This document shows positions 26,370-34,934 of a stretch of 58,884 bases of DNA, in pieces. Position 1 is the stretch's first letter. Every line of letters begins with the position of its first letter. Below the pieces are notes generated by a model. That model ran no database searches. It worked only from the letters and a program-made list of their open reading frames with translations, and was not told the DNA's origin. Source of the stretch: Candidatus Merdinaster equi (GTDB taxonomy: Bacteria > Bacillota > Clostridia > Lachnospirales > Lachnospiraceae); NCBI GenBank assembly GCA_018064935.1, contig JAGHUF010000008.1, positions 1 through 58,884 on the forward strand. Reading direction: 5' to 3'. The position numbers and the translations under genes were made by a program.

Positions 26370-27732
26370 CTGTTCCCTCTTCTCCTTTTATCAGGCTAAT
26401 CCATTCCTGCTCGTATTCTTTTACTATTTTCTCATCATATACACGAGACGACCTATCCACCGGCAGGTATGGCTGGTAACTCATCTTGGCTCTTGCATCT
26501 ATATATTCCATGTCAGAATTAATACCATTCCATGTCACTCCTAGAAATAACTCTTCTGGAACATGCTTAGGGCCAATTCCATTCAAATGCTTATTCTGAG
26601 GGCTGTTCCAAATGTAGTTGATTGTTGATATTTTCGCTTTTTCACCATATATACTTACATCCAGCCCATCAGAGTATCCCCAGTCCACCCCTGGTTCACC
26701 AAATCTAGCAATCAAAGAAGCCTCTGGCGACATCATAATATCAAGCAGTTTCTCGCATTCAGCCTCCTTGCCGGTTCCATTAATAATCACCGCTCCCGGA
26801 CTTGGTTCTCTTGAGACATATAATGTGTTTCTTTCACCCTCTGGTCCCTTTAAAGGCAATACACAGATATACTTCGCCATAATTTCTGGATTACCCTGAT
26901 ATATAACCTCTCCAATAGAATCCGACGTGAAAGCTCCTACTATATTCTCCGGACTATTTACCATTTCTGTCAGCTGACTTGTCGAATAAGTAAACAATCT
27001 GTCATCAATCAGTCCATCCCTATACAGCTTTCTGCAATACTCTACTCCACACGCGAACTCAGGTGTTTCCGGAACGAAGGTCTCCTCACCATTTTCCAGA
27101 CTGAATAAGCTGTGATACGGATCGCAGTAAATATACGCATTCATCATATAGTACAGTGGATTCAAGGCATATTCATCCATACTTCCAAGCAGCGGAATCT
27201 CATCTTTAAGCCCATTTCCATTCGGGTCCCTTTCCTTGAATGCCCTAAGCATATCCTCAAACTCGTCCGTCGTTTGCGGTATTTCAAGCGATAACGCACT
27301 CAAATAGTCCGAATTAATCCACAGAACCTGCCCACATCCACTAGAAACTGAGTCACCATAATCTCGATAGACATAATCGCCATTTGATGCTGTGTATATA
27401 TAGCCATTCTCATGATATTGATCAAGGTATTCCTCTGAGGGCACAAAAGAATTACCAAACAACACAATATCAATTTCTGTGTCTGACGATGCTAAGTTCT
27501 CCAAATATTCCTCGCATCTGGTCTGTCGTATTTCAACAGGTATGATGTCCACTCCTGATTTTTCCTCTATCCAGTTCAGGTAATAATTGGATTCCAGATT
27601 CTGTACATTATCTGAATAAGGTATTCCCAAACGTAAAGAAAGAGGTGCGCTTTCCTTTGCACACCCCGGCAAAAAACATATTCCAATCACTAGGCCTACA
27701 AGCCAGCCCAATCTGCTCTTCCACCCGTTCAT
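26362..27732 (-). CDS. Extracellular solute-binding lipoprotein, sugar type
   Basis: 456 residues. Signal peptide and lipobox LPGC (Cys24). The fold is that of CUT1 binding proteins of the LplA kind: RDPNGNGLKDEIPL is a typical calcium-like loop, and NYYLNWIEEKSGVDI stands near the start. It lacks its own permeases and lies between the response-regulator and the second extra binding-protein gene. GAGG lies eleven bases upstream. It could be an alternative binding protein for the importer encoded upstream or a co-sensor for the kinase. Confidence 0.87.
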   Translation of the reverse strand: MNGWKSRLGWLVGLVIGICFLPGCAKESAPLSLRLGIPYSDNVQNLESNYYLNWIEEKSGVDIIPVEIRQTRCEEYLENLASSDTEIDIVLFGNSFVPSEEYLDQYHENGYIYTASNGDYVYRDYGDSVSSGCGQVLWINSDYLSALSLEIPQTTDEFEDMLRAFKERDPNGNGLKDEIPLLGSMDEYALNPLYYMMNAYIYCDPYHSLFSLENGEETFVPETPEFACGVEYCRKLYRDGLIDDRLFTYSTSQLTEMVNSPENIVGAFTSDSIGEVIYQGNPEIMAKYICVLPLKGPEGERNTLYVSREPSPGAVIINGTGKEAECEKLLDIMMSPEASLIARFGEPGVDWGYSDGLDVSIYGEKAKISTINYIWNSPQNKHLNGIGPKHVPEELFLGVTWNGINSDMEYIDARAKMSYQPYLPVDRSSRVYDEKIVKEYEQEWISLIKGEEGTDE

Positions 27733-27747
27733 AATAGTCTTTCCTCG

Positions 27748-28476
27748 CTACTGCCTCTCAATCATCTCCTTGGGTGAAGATTTATAAAACTCTTTAAATA
27801 CTTTGTAAAACTGCACATACTCCCTGTAACCACATTCAATCGCAATATCCTTGAGGAGTTTGTTCTTATCAGCAAGGAGTTCCTTGGCATGAATCATTCT
27901 CTTTTCCGTCAAATAGCAAGTCAAAGACGTATTGTAATATTTAGAGAAAAGGTTGCAGATATAATTCTTGCTAAAGCCAAACTTCTTGGACAACAAATCC
28001 AACGTGATTCTCGAAGAAAAATTATCGTCTATATAATTAATCAGCTCGTCAAAGCATGCGTTCTTTGAGCCCTCTTTGTCCTGATTCTTCTCCGGCTTTA
28101 TTTCCTTAAGTCTAAGCACAAGCCGCTCAAGCACCATCTGAATATCATCTAATTGAACTGGTTTGAGTATATAATCGAACCCGGACTGCTGGAAAAAAGT
28201 TCTGACATTGTCAAAATTATCATAGGCGCTGATCATCACGAATTCGCAATCCACGCCACTTTCCTTCAAAGTCTTAATCAAGTCGTTACCACTCATCCCA
28301 ATCATCTTCAAATCACAGAAAACGACGTCTGGCTTAAGACTCTTGATTTCACTGCAGGCAACTTCCGGATTAACATTGCTTCCTACTACCTCAAAGCCAT
28401 TATCCATCCATGGTATTGTCCGAATAAACTCATCTAAAATTAATTCTTCATCATCCACTAAATATGCTGAGAACAT
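27748..28476 (-). CDS. Response regulator, YesN/AraC type
   Basis: 242 residues, shorter than most YesN proteins. N-terminal receiver with DDE at 8-10, phosphoacceptor Asp55 (VVFCDLKMIG) and the Lys of the KPVQ loop, followed by a short linker and an AraC-type double helix-turn-helix (about 135-240; FGFSKNYICNLFSKYYN, IAIECGYREYVQFYKVFKEFY). It is expected to be phosphorylated by the kinase encoded at 23635-25173 and to activate sugar-uptake genes, probably including this operon. GGAGG sits just upstream of the ATG. Confidence 0.92.
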   Translation of the reverse strand: MFSAYLVDDEELILDEFIRTIPWMDNGFEVVGSNVNPEVACSEIKSLKPDVVFCDLKMIGMSGNDLIKTLKESGVDCEFVMISAYDNFDNVRTFFQQSGFDYILKPVQLDDIQMVLERLVLRLKEIKPEKNQDKEGSKNACFDELINYIDDNFSSRITLDLLSKKFGFSKNYICNLFSKYYNTSLTCYLTEKRMIHAKELLADKNKLLKDIAIECGYREYVQFYKVFKEFYKSSPKEMIERQ

Positions 28477-28487
28477 ATTCCTCCAAT

Positions 28488-30083
28488 TTATCTCTTATTC
28501 TCTTTCCTCTTCTGCAATACAAAGCATACAGCAATCACTACCCATACACTTCCTATCACAATAAGCAGCCATACAGATTCCACCGGCAAAGGTCCAAGAT
28601 CAGACACACTCGCCGCACCTGAATTAATCTGATCCAGGTGATAAAGCGCTGTCACATCATCGAAATTGCTCTCCATGAATGCCTCATCCACCTTCTGCTT
28701 ACGTCTGGTTGCTTTTGCAGTATTCTCTATAAGCTGTCCTGCCGCACTTCTAAGGGAAGCCGAGCCATTGAATACAGGAGTAACAAAAGTATGTTCCTGA
28801 TTATCTAACAACAGTTTTGTAGCATCAATCTTAACATAGTAGTGTTCGTCTTCATCGATGCCTCTGCCGCCAAGATATGCCTTATACTCATCGCTCTGCT
28901 GCGCCTTGTAAGTAACAGGTACATACCCTTCAGTTGATGAGTATCCCAGCTGCACCTCATTGGTAAGCAGGAACTGGGTGAACAGCCATGATGCCAGAAC
29001 CTCCTGTGTATTAGACTTGTTGAAGATACATATTGAGGGTCCCTGCGAAATCATGTAGGGATTCTCCACATCATACTGTGGTATTGGCATAACTAACGTC
29101 TCAACCTCAACTTTGTTCTCTTCTGCAATATCGGAATGAGGCGATCCGTTACCCATCCAAGTAGCTCCAGCAGTTGAATCAATCGCAAATATACACTGCC
29201 CGGCATTAAAATAATTACCTGGATAGCTTGATATCTGGAAAGTAGAAAAGGCACCAGATTTAACATGCTCTGAAACACTGAACAGAATATCCTTAGTATC
29301 ATCATTTCTGATGAGTATATCTCCCTGAGGCGTCGAATATCCTGCTCCCCTTTGCTTTAGCATTGTGATTAACATATTGTCGGTTGATTTATAGATAAAT
29401 GGAATAAGTACATTCTGACCATTTATCCAATATGTGCCATCAGCATTCTTCTTAAGTGCAGCCTCCGATACTTCCCAAATAAAATCCCAGGTCATAATAT
29501 CCGGAATCTCATAGCCAAGCATTTCTACTGCCTTCTTATTAACGTAAAGTGCTTCAGTAGACCTCATATATGGAACTGCATAATGCTCACCCTGAAGAAT
29601 ACATTCGTCCAGAAAAGAAGGAACCATCTCGTCCATACCTGGACCGTCAAATCTAAGCTCACTTCCACCAAAACCATATTTCGAGTCAGCGAACAAATCA
29701 TCCAGCGGAACCACCGTATCCTGTCCTGTCATATATGTTGCTATGTGATCAGGATAAGTAATACATACATTTGGAGTTGTATCTGTAGAAATATTGGTGA
29801 TTACATCATTGTAGATTCGCCCGTAATCAGTATACAATTTTATGTTAACCGACACGTTAGGATAGAGCTTCTCAAAATCCTCAATCGCCTTCTCATAAAC
29901 GTTCGTCTGGCTCTTGTTGGTATCATTCTTTGCCCAGAAATTAATCTCAATCTTAGCACTGTCATCAAAGCTTTCCGGTATTTCAAAGGATTTAGACTTC
30001 TGCTGACCATGACATCCGGTTAGTGCAAGAGCCGAGGTTAACATAATAATCCCAAATAGAATTCCGTTTTTCTTTTTTCTCAT
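28488..30083 (-). CDS. Sugar-binding lipoprotein with extra C-terminal membrane helix
   Basis: 531 residues, about 90 longer than usual binding proteins. Signal peptide and lipobox LTGC (Cys24); binding domain with INFWAKNDTNKSQTNVYEKA at the start and CITYPDHIATYMTGQD further on. After the binding domain comes a second hydrophobic segment near the C-terminus (SVWLLIVIGSVWVVIAVCFV) followed by positive KRKENKR, so the protein is predicted to be tied to the membrane at both ends. The start overlaps the stop of the permease gene as ATGA. It is the cognate binding protein of the two permeases upstream. Confidence 0.9.
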   Translation of the reverse strand: MRKKKNGILFGIIMLTSALALTGCHGQQKSKSFEIPESFDDSAKIEINFWAKNDTNKSQTNVYEKAIEDFEKLYPNVSVNIKLYTDYGRIYNDVITNISTDTTPNVCITYPDHIATYMTGQDTVVPLDDLFADSKYGFGGSELRFDGPGMDEMVPSFLDECILQGEHYAVPYMRSTEALYVNKKAVEMLGYEIPDIMTWDFIWEVSEAALKKNADGTYWINGQNVLIPFIYKSTDNMLITMLKQRGAGYSTPQGDILIRNDDTKDILFSVSEHVKSGAFSTFQISSYPGNYFNAGQCIFAIDSTAGATWMGNGSPHSDIAEENKVEVETLVMPIPQYDVENPYMISQGPSICIFNKSNTQEVLASWLFTQFLLTNEVQLGYSSTEGYVPVTYKAQQSDEYKAYLGGRGIDEDEHYYVKIDATKLLLDNQEHTFVTPVFNGSASLRSAAGQLIENTAKATRRKQKVDEAFMESNFDDVTALYHLDQINSGAASVSDLGPLPVESVWLLIVIGSVWVVIAVCFVLQKRKENKR

Positions 30084-30955
30084 CCCTTGGTACCTCCTCT
30101 GGAAACACCTTCCATAATCTTCTTACGGAAAATAAGGAATAGAATAATAAGCGGGATAGATATAATAACCACCGCTGCCATCATCGCAGGTATGTTTTCA
30201 CGGCCGAATCCACTCTCGCGAATTGCCTGAATACCACTTGAAACCAGGTAGTAATCAGGATTGTCTGTAACAAGTCTTGGCCATACGTACGAATTCCAGC
30301 ACTCGATAACCTTCAAAATCAAAATTGTGATAATTGTTGGCCTACAAATTGGCACCATAACTCGTAGCAGATATTTGAGATCTGACGTGCCATCTACTTT
30401 GGCTGCTTTATATAATTCGTCAGGAATCTGCTCGAAATTCTCCTTCAATAAATATATGTAGAAAACAGATGTCACAGAGGGCAGGATAAGACCAATGAAG
30501 GTATTTCTCATGTCCCAGTTGGTGATAGTCACATAATTGGTTATAACAACAAGCTCGTTAGGAATCATCATGAGCGCCAACAAGAGTGCAAATGTAACAT
30601 TCTTTCCTTTAAACTTAAGTCTTGCAAATGCAAATGCTGCAAGCACAGTCACCACGAGCATAACTCCCGTAGTTATAACTGTAAAAATGATAGTATTTAA
30701 GAAATATCTTCCCAGATTGACACCTGTAAATGCATCCGCATAATTCTGAAGTGTAGGATTAGTCGCGATGAACTGAGGTATGTATTCTGCATTGTATGAG
30801 CCATAGCTCTTAATTGAGGTCAGTATCATCCAGTAAAATGGGAACAAAACAATTATTCCCCATATAACCAGGAAGAAATATGTGAAGCTCTTGCCAACTA
30901 TTCTCTTTGTTCGAGCAGAACGGGTTATCTTATCATATTCAGACATATTTGACAT
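30080..30955 (-). CDS. CUT1 sugar ABC transporter permease, MalG type
   Basis: 291 residues, six membrane helices, EAA loop KAAKVDGTSDLKYL with VMVPICRPT. AGGAGGAG lies before the start. Partner of the permease encoded just upstream (13-base gap) and of the ATPase at the start of the operon. Confidence 0.92.
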   Translation of the reverse strand: MSNMSEYDKITRSARTKRIVGKSFTYFFLVIWGIIVLFPFYWMILTSIKSYGSYNAEYIPQFIATNPTLQNYADAFTGVNLGRYFLNTIIFTVITTGVMLVVTVLAAFAFARLKFKGKNVTFALLLALMMIPNELVVITNYVTITNWDMRNTFIGLILPSVTSVFYIYLLKENFEQIPDELYKAAKVDGTSDLKYLLRVMVPICRPTIITILILKVIECWNSYVWPRLVTDNPDYYLVSSGIQAIRESGFGRENIPAMMAAVVIISIPLIILFLIFRKKIMEGVSRGGTKG

Positions 30956-30968
30956 GTTCGTTCTCCTC

Positions 30969-31859
30969 CTAATATTGTACTTTTTTATTACTTATCATCA
31001 GGTTAATAACCGTGATGGTAAATACTATTACAAACAGAATAAGTGCCGCTGCGGACGCATAAGATGGGTAGCCACCGCTATCGCCATAGAGCATATCGTA
31101 TACATATCCAACTATCGTATTCATGCCCGCGGCATTAAGATTAGTTCCAAAAATAGCAACTTCATCCGAATATGCCTTAAATGCACCAATAAATCCAGTG
31201 ATAACGAGATAGAAAATCATTGGCGAAATCATTGGAAGTGTAATCTTGTAAAATGTTCTGAATTTTGAAGTTCCGTCAATTTTAGCCGCATTATAATAAT
31301 CTTTTTTTACAGACGCCAGTGCGCTCGTAAGAATAAGAACCTTAAATGGCATTACAATCCAGATAGTGTAAATGCACATAACCAGCATCTTAGCCCAGTA
31401 CGGTCCATCAATGAAATCGACGCTCTCTCCACCAAAAAAATTAATAAGAAGATTTATAAGTCCGTCTGAGTACGCTGTCTTCTTAAACAAAATCATAAAT
31501 ACAAGACCAACTGCCAGCGTATTGGTTACATATGGCAGGAAGTAAACTGTTTCAAACAGGTTCTTAAGTGGCTTGATTGAATTGAGTGCAAGGGCAATAA
31601 GCAGCGACAAGCCTGTTGACACCGGCACAGTTATTATTACCAGAATAAAGGTATTCTTAAGTGCCTGGAGAAAATATGTATCATGCAGTACATATGAGAA
31701 ATTGAACAGTCCTCTCCCTGAATATGTCTGTGAAGCAAAATTGTAGGCCTGCTCTGTCGAGTAGAACATTACATCAACAAGAGGATAGACCATAAAAAAT
31801 ATAAGAAACAGTAGCGCAGGCAACAGGTACAGCCACGCTTTCATATTGTTATCTTTCAT
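30969..31859 (-). CDS. CUT1 sugar ABC transporter permease, MalF type
   Basis: 296 residues, six membrane helices, EAA loop NAAKIDGTSKFRTF followed by KITLPMISPM. Its start codon overlaps the ATPase stop codon by one base (TAATG), so translation is likely coupled. Confidence 0.92.
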   Translation of the reverse strand: MKDNNMKAWLYLLPALLFLIFFMVYPLVDVMFYSTEQAYNFASQTYSGRGLFNFSYVLHDTYFLQALKNTFILVIITVPVSTGLSLLIALALNSIKPLKNLFETVYFLPYVTNTLAVGLVFMILFKKTAYSDGLINLLINFFGGESVDFIDGPYWAKMLVMCIYTIWIVMPFKVLILTSALASVKKDYYNAAKIDGTSKFRTFYKITLPMISPMIFYLVITGFIGAFKAYSDEVAIFGTNLNAAGMNTIVGYVYDMLYGDSGGYPSYASAAALILFVIVFTITVINLMISNKKVQY

Positions 31860-32968
31860 TATCTTACCTGTCCCTCAAAATAAATTCGTTTCTCTGAAAT
31901 CTCTTCAAACAAATGCACTTTTCCTGGCTTAAGTGAAAAAGAAACCACATTACCCTCATTAGCAATCTTGCTGTCAGAGCTTATGATAGCTCGCACAGAC
32001 ACACCAGTCATTGCCGGATGTTCAGATATCACTGATGTATCTCTTCCCATTACCTCAATTCCCTTGAGATTACACTTAAACAGACCATTTTCATCAGGTA
32101 CAAACCCTTCTGGTCTAATACCGACATGCACCTTGCCATCTGGTGCACCAGGTGTATCAAGAACTGCTGTACCATCAAGGTAGAGTTTTTCTCCTTTGAC
32201 CTCTCCCTCGAAAGTATTTATTGCTGGTGTTCCAAGGAATTTTGCGACAAACAGGTTCACCGGATTATCATACACATCCTGAGGTCTTCCAATCTGCTGA
32301 AGTACACCGTCTTTCATAACAACTATGCTGTCGGAGATACTCATCGCCTCCTCCTGATCATGTGTAACGAAAATCGTAGTGATTCCGGTTTCCCTCTGAA
32401 TTCTTCTTATCTCTTCCCTTGTCTGAAGACGAAGTCTTGCATCAAGATTGGACAATGGCTCATCGAGCAGAAGTACACGTGGCATTTTCACAAGAGCTCT
32501 CGCAATAGCAACTCTCTGCTGCTGTCCTCCTGATAATTCCGAGGGCTTTCTGTCCATATACTCTCCAATTTGAACCAGATCAGCGACCTCTTTAGCCTTC
32601 CTATCCATCTCCTCCTTGCTCAGTTTCTTATCCTTCTTGAAGTTCTGAAGTGGAAAAATAATATTCTGGCGAACAGTGAGATGTGGATACAGAGCATAAT
32701 TCTGGAATACAAGTCCCACCCCCCTGTTTTCAGCCGGAAGATTCGTAACATCATCCTCACCGAAGAAAATCTGCCCCTCGGTTGGACTCTCAAGTCCACT
32801 TATCATATTAAGAGTTGTACTCTTTCCACAACCGGACGGACCAAGAAGTCCTATAAGTTTGCCGTCTGGAATCTCAAAAGAAAAATTATCTACTGCGGTA
32901 ACTTCCTCTTTAATCTTCTTGTTACGGTTTGGAAATCTCTTTGTCAGATTTTTAAGAACAACCTTCAT
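31859..32968 (-). CDS. Sugar ABC transporter ATPase, MsmX/UgpC type
   Basis: 369 residues, full length. Walker A GPSGCGKST, Q-loop VFQNYALYPH, signature LSGGQQQRVA, Walker B VLLLDEPLSNLD and switch histidine in TIFVTHDQEEAM are intact, followed by the regulatory OB-type C-terminal domain (about 240-369) typical of MalK/MsmX. This is the only CUT1 ATPase in the window and may energise both importers here, since MsmX-like ATPases often serve several systems. First gene of an eight-gene operon with a clear promoter. Confidence 0.94.
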   Translation of the reverse strand: MKVVLKNLTKRFPNRNKKIKEEVTAVDNFSFEIPDGKLIGLLGPSGCGKSTTLNMISGLESPTEGQIFFGEDDVTNLPAENRGVGLVFQNYALYPHLTVRQNIIFPLQNFKKDKKLSKEEMDRKAKEVADLVQIGEYMDRKPSELSGGQQQRVAIARALVKMPRVLLLDEPLSNLDARLRLQTREEIRRIQRETGITTIFVTHDQEEAMSISDSIVVMKDGVLQQIGRPQDVYDNPVNLFVAKFLGTPAINTFEGEVKGEKLYLDGTAVLDTPGAPDGKVHVGIRPEGFVPDENGLFKCNLKGIEVMGRDTSVISEHPAMTGVSVRAIISSDSKIANEGNVVSFSLKPGKVHLFEEISEKRIYFEGQVR

Positions 32969-33001
32969 TCTTCTTTCCTCATTTCTTTAATATAAAAATA
33001 A

Positions 33002-33030
33002 ATTATAGAGTAAGGTTTTGGGCTTTGCAA
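33002..33030 (-). promoter_or_regulatory. Promoter of the ATPase-led operon
   Basis: TTGCAA (33025-33030) and TATAAT (33002-33007) on the minus strand with a 17-base spacer, start codon about 34 bases after the -10 element. Confidence 0.75.
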
Positions 33031-33040
33031 CAAAAAGCCC
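33020..33040. promoter_or_regulatory. Inverted repeat overlapping the -35 element, operator candidate
   Basis: GGGCTTT and AAAGCCC flank a seven-base centre that contains the -35 hexamer of the minus-strand promoter. Its position suits an operator; it is not related to the ATTGTTCACAAT palindrome at the other importer. Confidence 0.45.
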
Positions 33041-33071
33041 GAGCCGTTCCGTCATTTCTACCAATTATTGC

Positions 33072-33099
33072 TTGATTTTTTGTGCAAATTGAGTATAAT
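33072..33099 (+). promoter_or_regulatory. Promoter of the plus-strand lipoprotein
   Basis: TTGATT (33072-33077) and TATAAT (33094-33099) with a 16-base spacer, about 48 bases before the start codon. Confidence 0.7.
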
Positions 33100-33146
33100 G
33101 AAATCGTTTTAGTTATACTTTTTCTTTATTACATTAGGAGGAGATT

Positions 33147-33989
33147 ATGAAAAAGTTCGTAGCAATCGCACTTGGTTTATCTATGGCTCTTGCACTTGTA
33201 GCCTGCGGAAATAACCAGACACAGACAACAAATGAAGTTACTCCTGAAGCTCAGGAAGTAACTGAGACACCTGCAACAGAGACACCTGATGTTGACGTTG
33301 AGGGAGAAACCCCTGAAGCAACCACTTCTGAGGTTACCGCTATGACACATGCAGAGTTTGATGCAGCTGAGATGGATTCACCTGTAGTAATTGAGACTTA
33401 TGTTCAGGCAACACAGTCTTGGTGGCAGGATGCAATCAAGGTTTATGCACAGTCAGAAGATGGTGCTTATTTCATCTATGATATGGCTTGTGCTGAAGAT
33501 CAGGCAGCTCTTCTTGTTCCTGGAACAAAGATTCGTGTAACAGGTTACAAGACTGAGTGGTCAGGCGAAGTTGAAATCGGTGACGGTACATTCGAGATCG
33601 TTGATGATGGTACTTCATTCATCGCATCAGCTACTGATGTTACTGCTCTTCTTGCTTCAGATGATCTTAGCGCACACATGAACGAGTTCGTAAGCTTCAA
33701 GGGACTTACCGTTGCTGCTTCAGAAGATGCTGAAGGCAATGAGGTAGCTTTCCTTTACAGCTATGATGGTTCAGGTACACATGATGATAACTCAGACCTT
33801 TACTTCAAGGTTGCAGACGCTGATGGTAACGTATATACCTTCACTGTAGAGTCTTACCTTTGCAACAACTCAACTGATGTTTATGCTGCAGTAGAAGCAT
33901 TAAACGTTGGTGATGTTATTGATCTCGAGGGATTCCTTTACTGGTATAACGGAGTTAATCCACACATCACATCTGTTACTGTAAAATAA
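33147..33989 (+). CDS. Abundant acidic lipoprotein with OB-fold-like domains
   Basis: 280 residues. Signal peptide with lipobox LALVAC (Cys20), an ETPATETP-type acidic linker like that of the binding protein at 9807-11210, then two beta-rich segments (about 65-155 and 160-280) with VVIETYVQATQSWWQDAIKVYAQSEDGAYFIYD and the pattern PGTKIRVTGYKTEWSG, which reads like an OB-fold (tRNA-anticodon/YhcR type). I infer this fold only from the pattern. Codon usage is that of a highly expressed gene, and AGGAGGAG lies upstream. It is divergent from the ABC operon and ends in a bidirectional terminator. Confidence 0.85.
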   Translation: MKKFVAIALGLSMALALVACGNNQTQTTNEVTPEAQEVTETPATETPDVDVEGETPEATTSEVTAMTHAEFDAAEMDSPVVIETYVQATQSWWQDAIKVYAQSEDGAYFIYDMACAEDQAALLVPGTKIRVTGYKTEWSGEVEIGDGTFEIVDDGTSFIASATDVTALLASDDLSAHMNEFVSFKGLTVAASEDAEGNEVAFLYSYDGSGTHDDNSDLYFKVADADGNVYTFTVESYLCNNSTDVYAAVEALNVGDVIDLEGFLYWYNGVNPHITSVTVK

Positions 33990-34004
33990 TGAATCTAACT
34001 ACAA

Positions 34005-34093
34005 TCGAGTAGGTGGTGGATTTATCCCCACTACTCGCCTCGCCGAGCCCGTGCTGCATAGCAGCAATTTTCATTGCGGGCTCGTGTGAATAT
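34005..34093. repeat. Family A intergenic repeat, modules 2 and 3
   Basis: Nearly identical to 15025-15109: TCGAGTAGGTGGTGGAT and CCACTACTCGCCTCG form module 2, and GAGCCCG / CGGGCTC enclosing a TGCTG / CAGCA hairpin form module 3. It lies between the lipoprotein stop codon and the shared terminator. Confidence 0.92.
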
Positions 34094-34128
34094 AAAAAGA
34101 CACGTGTCAATGGCACGTGTCTTTTTTT
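34094..34128. terminator. Bidirectional terminator
   Basis: AGACACGTG / CACGTGTCT stem with five A before and seven T behind it, serving both the plus-strand lipoprotein and the minus-strand FRG gene and its operon. Confidence 0.93.
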
Positions 34129-34133
34129 GTGGG

Positions 34134-34934
34134 TTACACTACAAAATAATGTCTTCCCAGCCAGAGTGATAATCCATCAAGTCCCTGATAGAGAATTCGT
34201 TCACTGATATTCTGCTGATCAAGCATATCCCTAACTCTCCAGCGTAATTCCTTCTTTATCACATATTTCACTGTGTTATTGGTATTTGCATCAAGGAAAC
34301 CTTCTATATCATTAACAGCATCAGGCACGATTGAGAAGAAGGAATACTGATTAACTATTCTTGGATCAATCGACGGAGGCTCTATTACTACCATTGATTT
34401 ATCACTCATGTCTGAATCATACTGTGACAGAGAGCCTGTAATCTCATTAAGCATATCAACCGTGAAAACTGAAGTCTGCTTACTGTTTAACTTATCCTGG
34501 TAAGCCTTTGGCAGAAGTGAATGCATCTCCTTAATATCAATACGCCATATCATACAATCACGCGTATTCATCTTATTCAGATCTCTCTCAGTAGTCGCAA
34601 AATGAAGAGCGATAAGTGGTGAATGTGACCAGTCTAATAACCTTGTAGGCAAACCATGATGCTGTCCCAGAATCATCTGTCTCCAGACGCTCCTCTCAAT
34701 CGCAGGATCTTCCAGAACTCCATACTTGGTAAAATTCATCAGAATACATGGTTCCAATTCCTTCTTATTATTCTTGCAGTTTCTATACAGAGATGTCTGC
34801 AATTGAAAATCAACATTTGGCATTCCTCTATATACATACAGACTTCTGTTTCTTCCCAAATCCTCTCTGTATTCTTGCTCAGTAATAAGTGGAAGAACAT
34901 CATCTATGGAATCAATAATTACTTCTTTAACCAT
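34134..34934 (-). CDS. FRG-domain protein
   Basis: 266 residues. The FRG signature is clear: YVYRGMPN (about 33-40) and LGQHHGLPTRLLDWSHSPLIALHFA (a strongly conserved block, about 88-112), with later conserved VIEPPSIDPRIVNQYSFFSI. FRG domains are widespread in bacteria, some of them in defence-type or toxin contexts, but their activity is not established to my knowledge. The start overlaps the previous gene by 16 bases and AGGAG is within that gene, so it belongs to the signalling operon and is its last member. This company with histidine kinases is unusual and suggests a regulated effector (inference). Confidence 0.88.
   Translation of the reverse strand: MVKEVIIDSIDDVLPLITEQEYREDLGRNRSLYVYRGMPNVDFQLQTSLYRNCKNNKKELEPCILMNFTKYGVLEDPAIERSVWRQMILGQHHGLPTRLLDWSHSPLIALHFATTERDLNKMNTRDCMIWRIDIKEMHSLLPKAYQDKLNSKQTSVFTVDMLNEITGSLSQYDSDMSDKSMVVIEPPSIDPRIVNQYSFFSIVPDAVNDIEGFLDANTNNTVKYVIKKELRWRVRDMLDQQNISERILYQGLDGLSLWLGRHYFVV

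Noticed and set aside
28488-30083. C-terminal hydrophobic segment as an LPXTG-type sorting signal
   Set aside because: There is no LPxTG-like motif before the hydrophobic stretch, so a plain membrane helix fits better.
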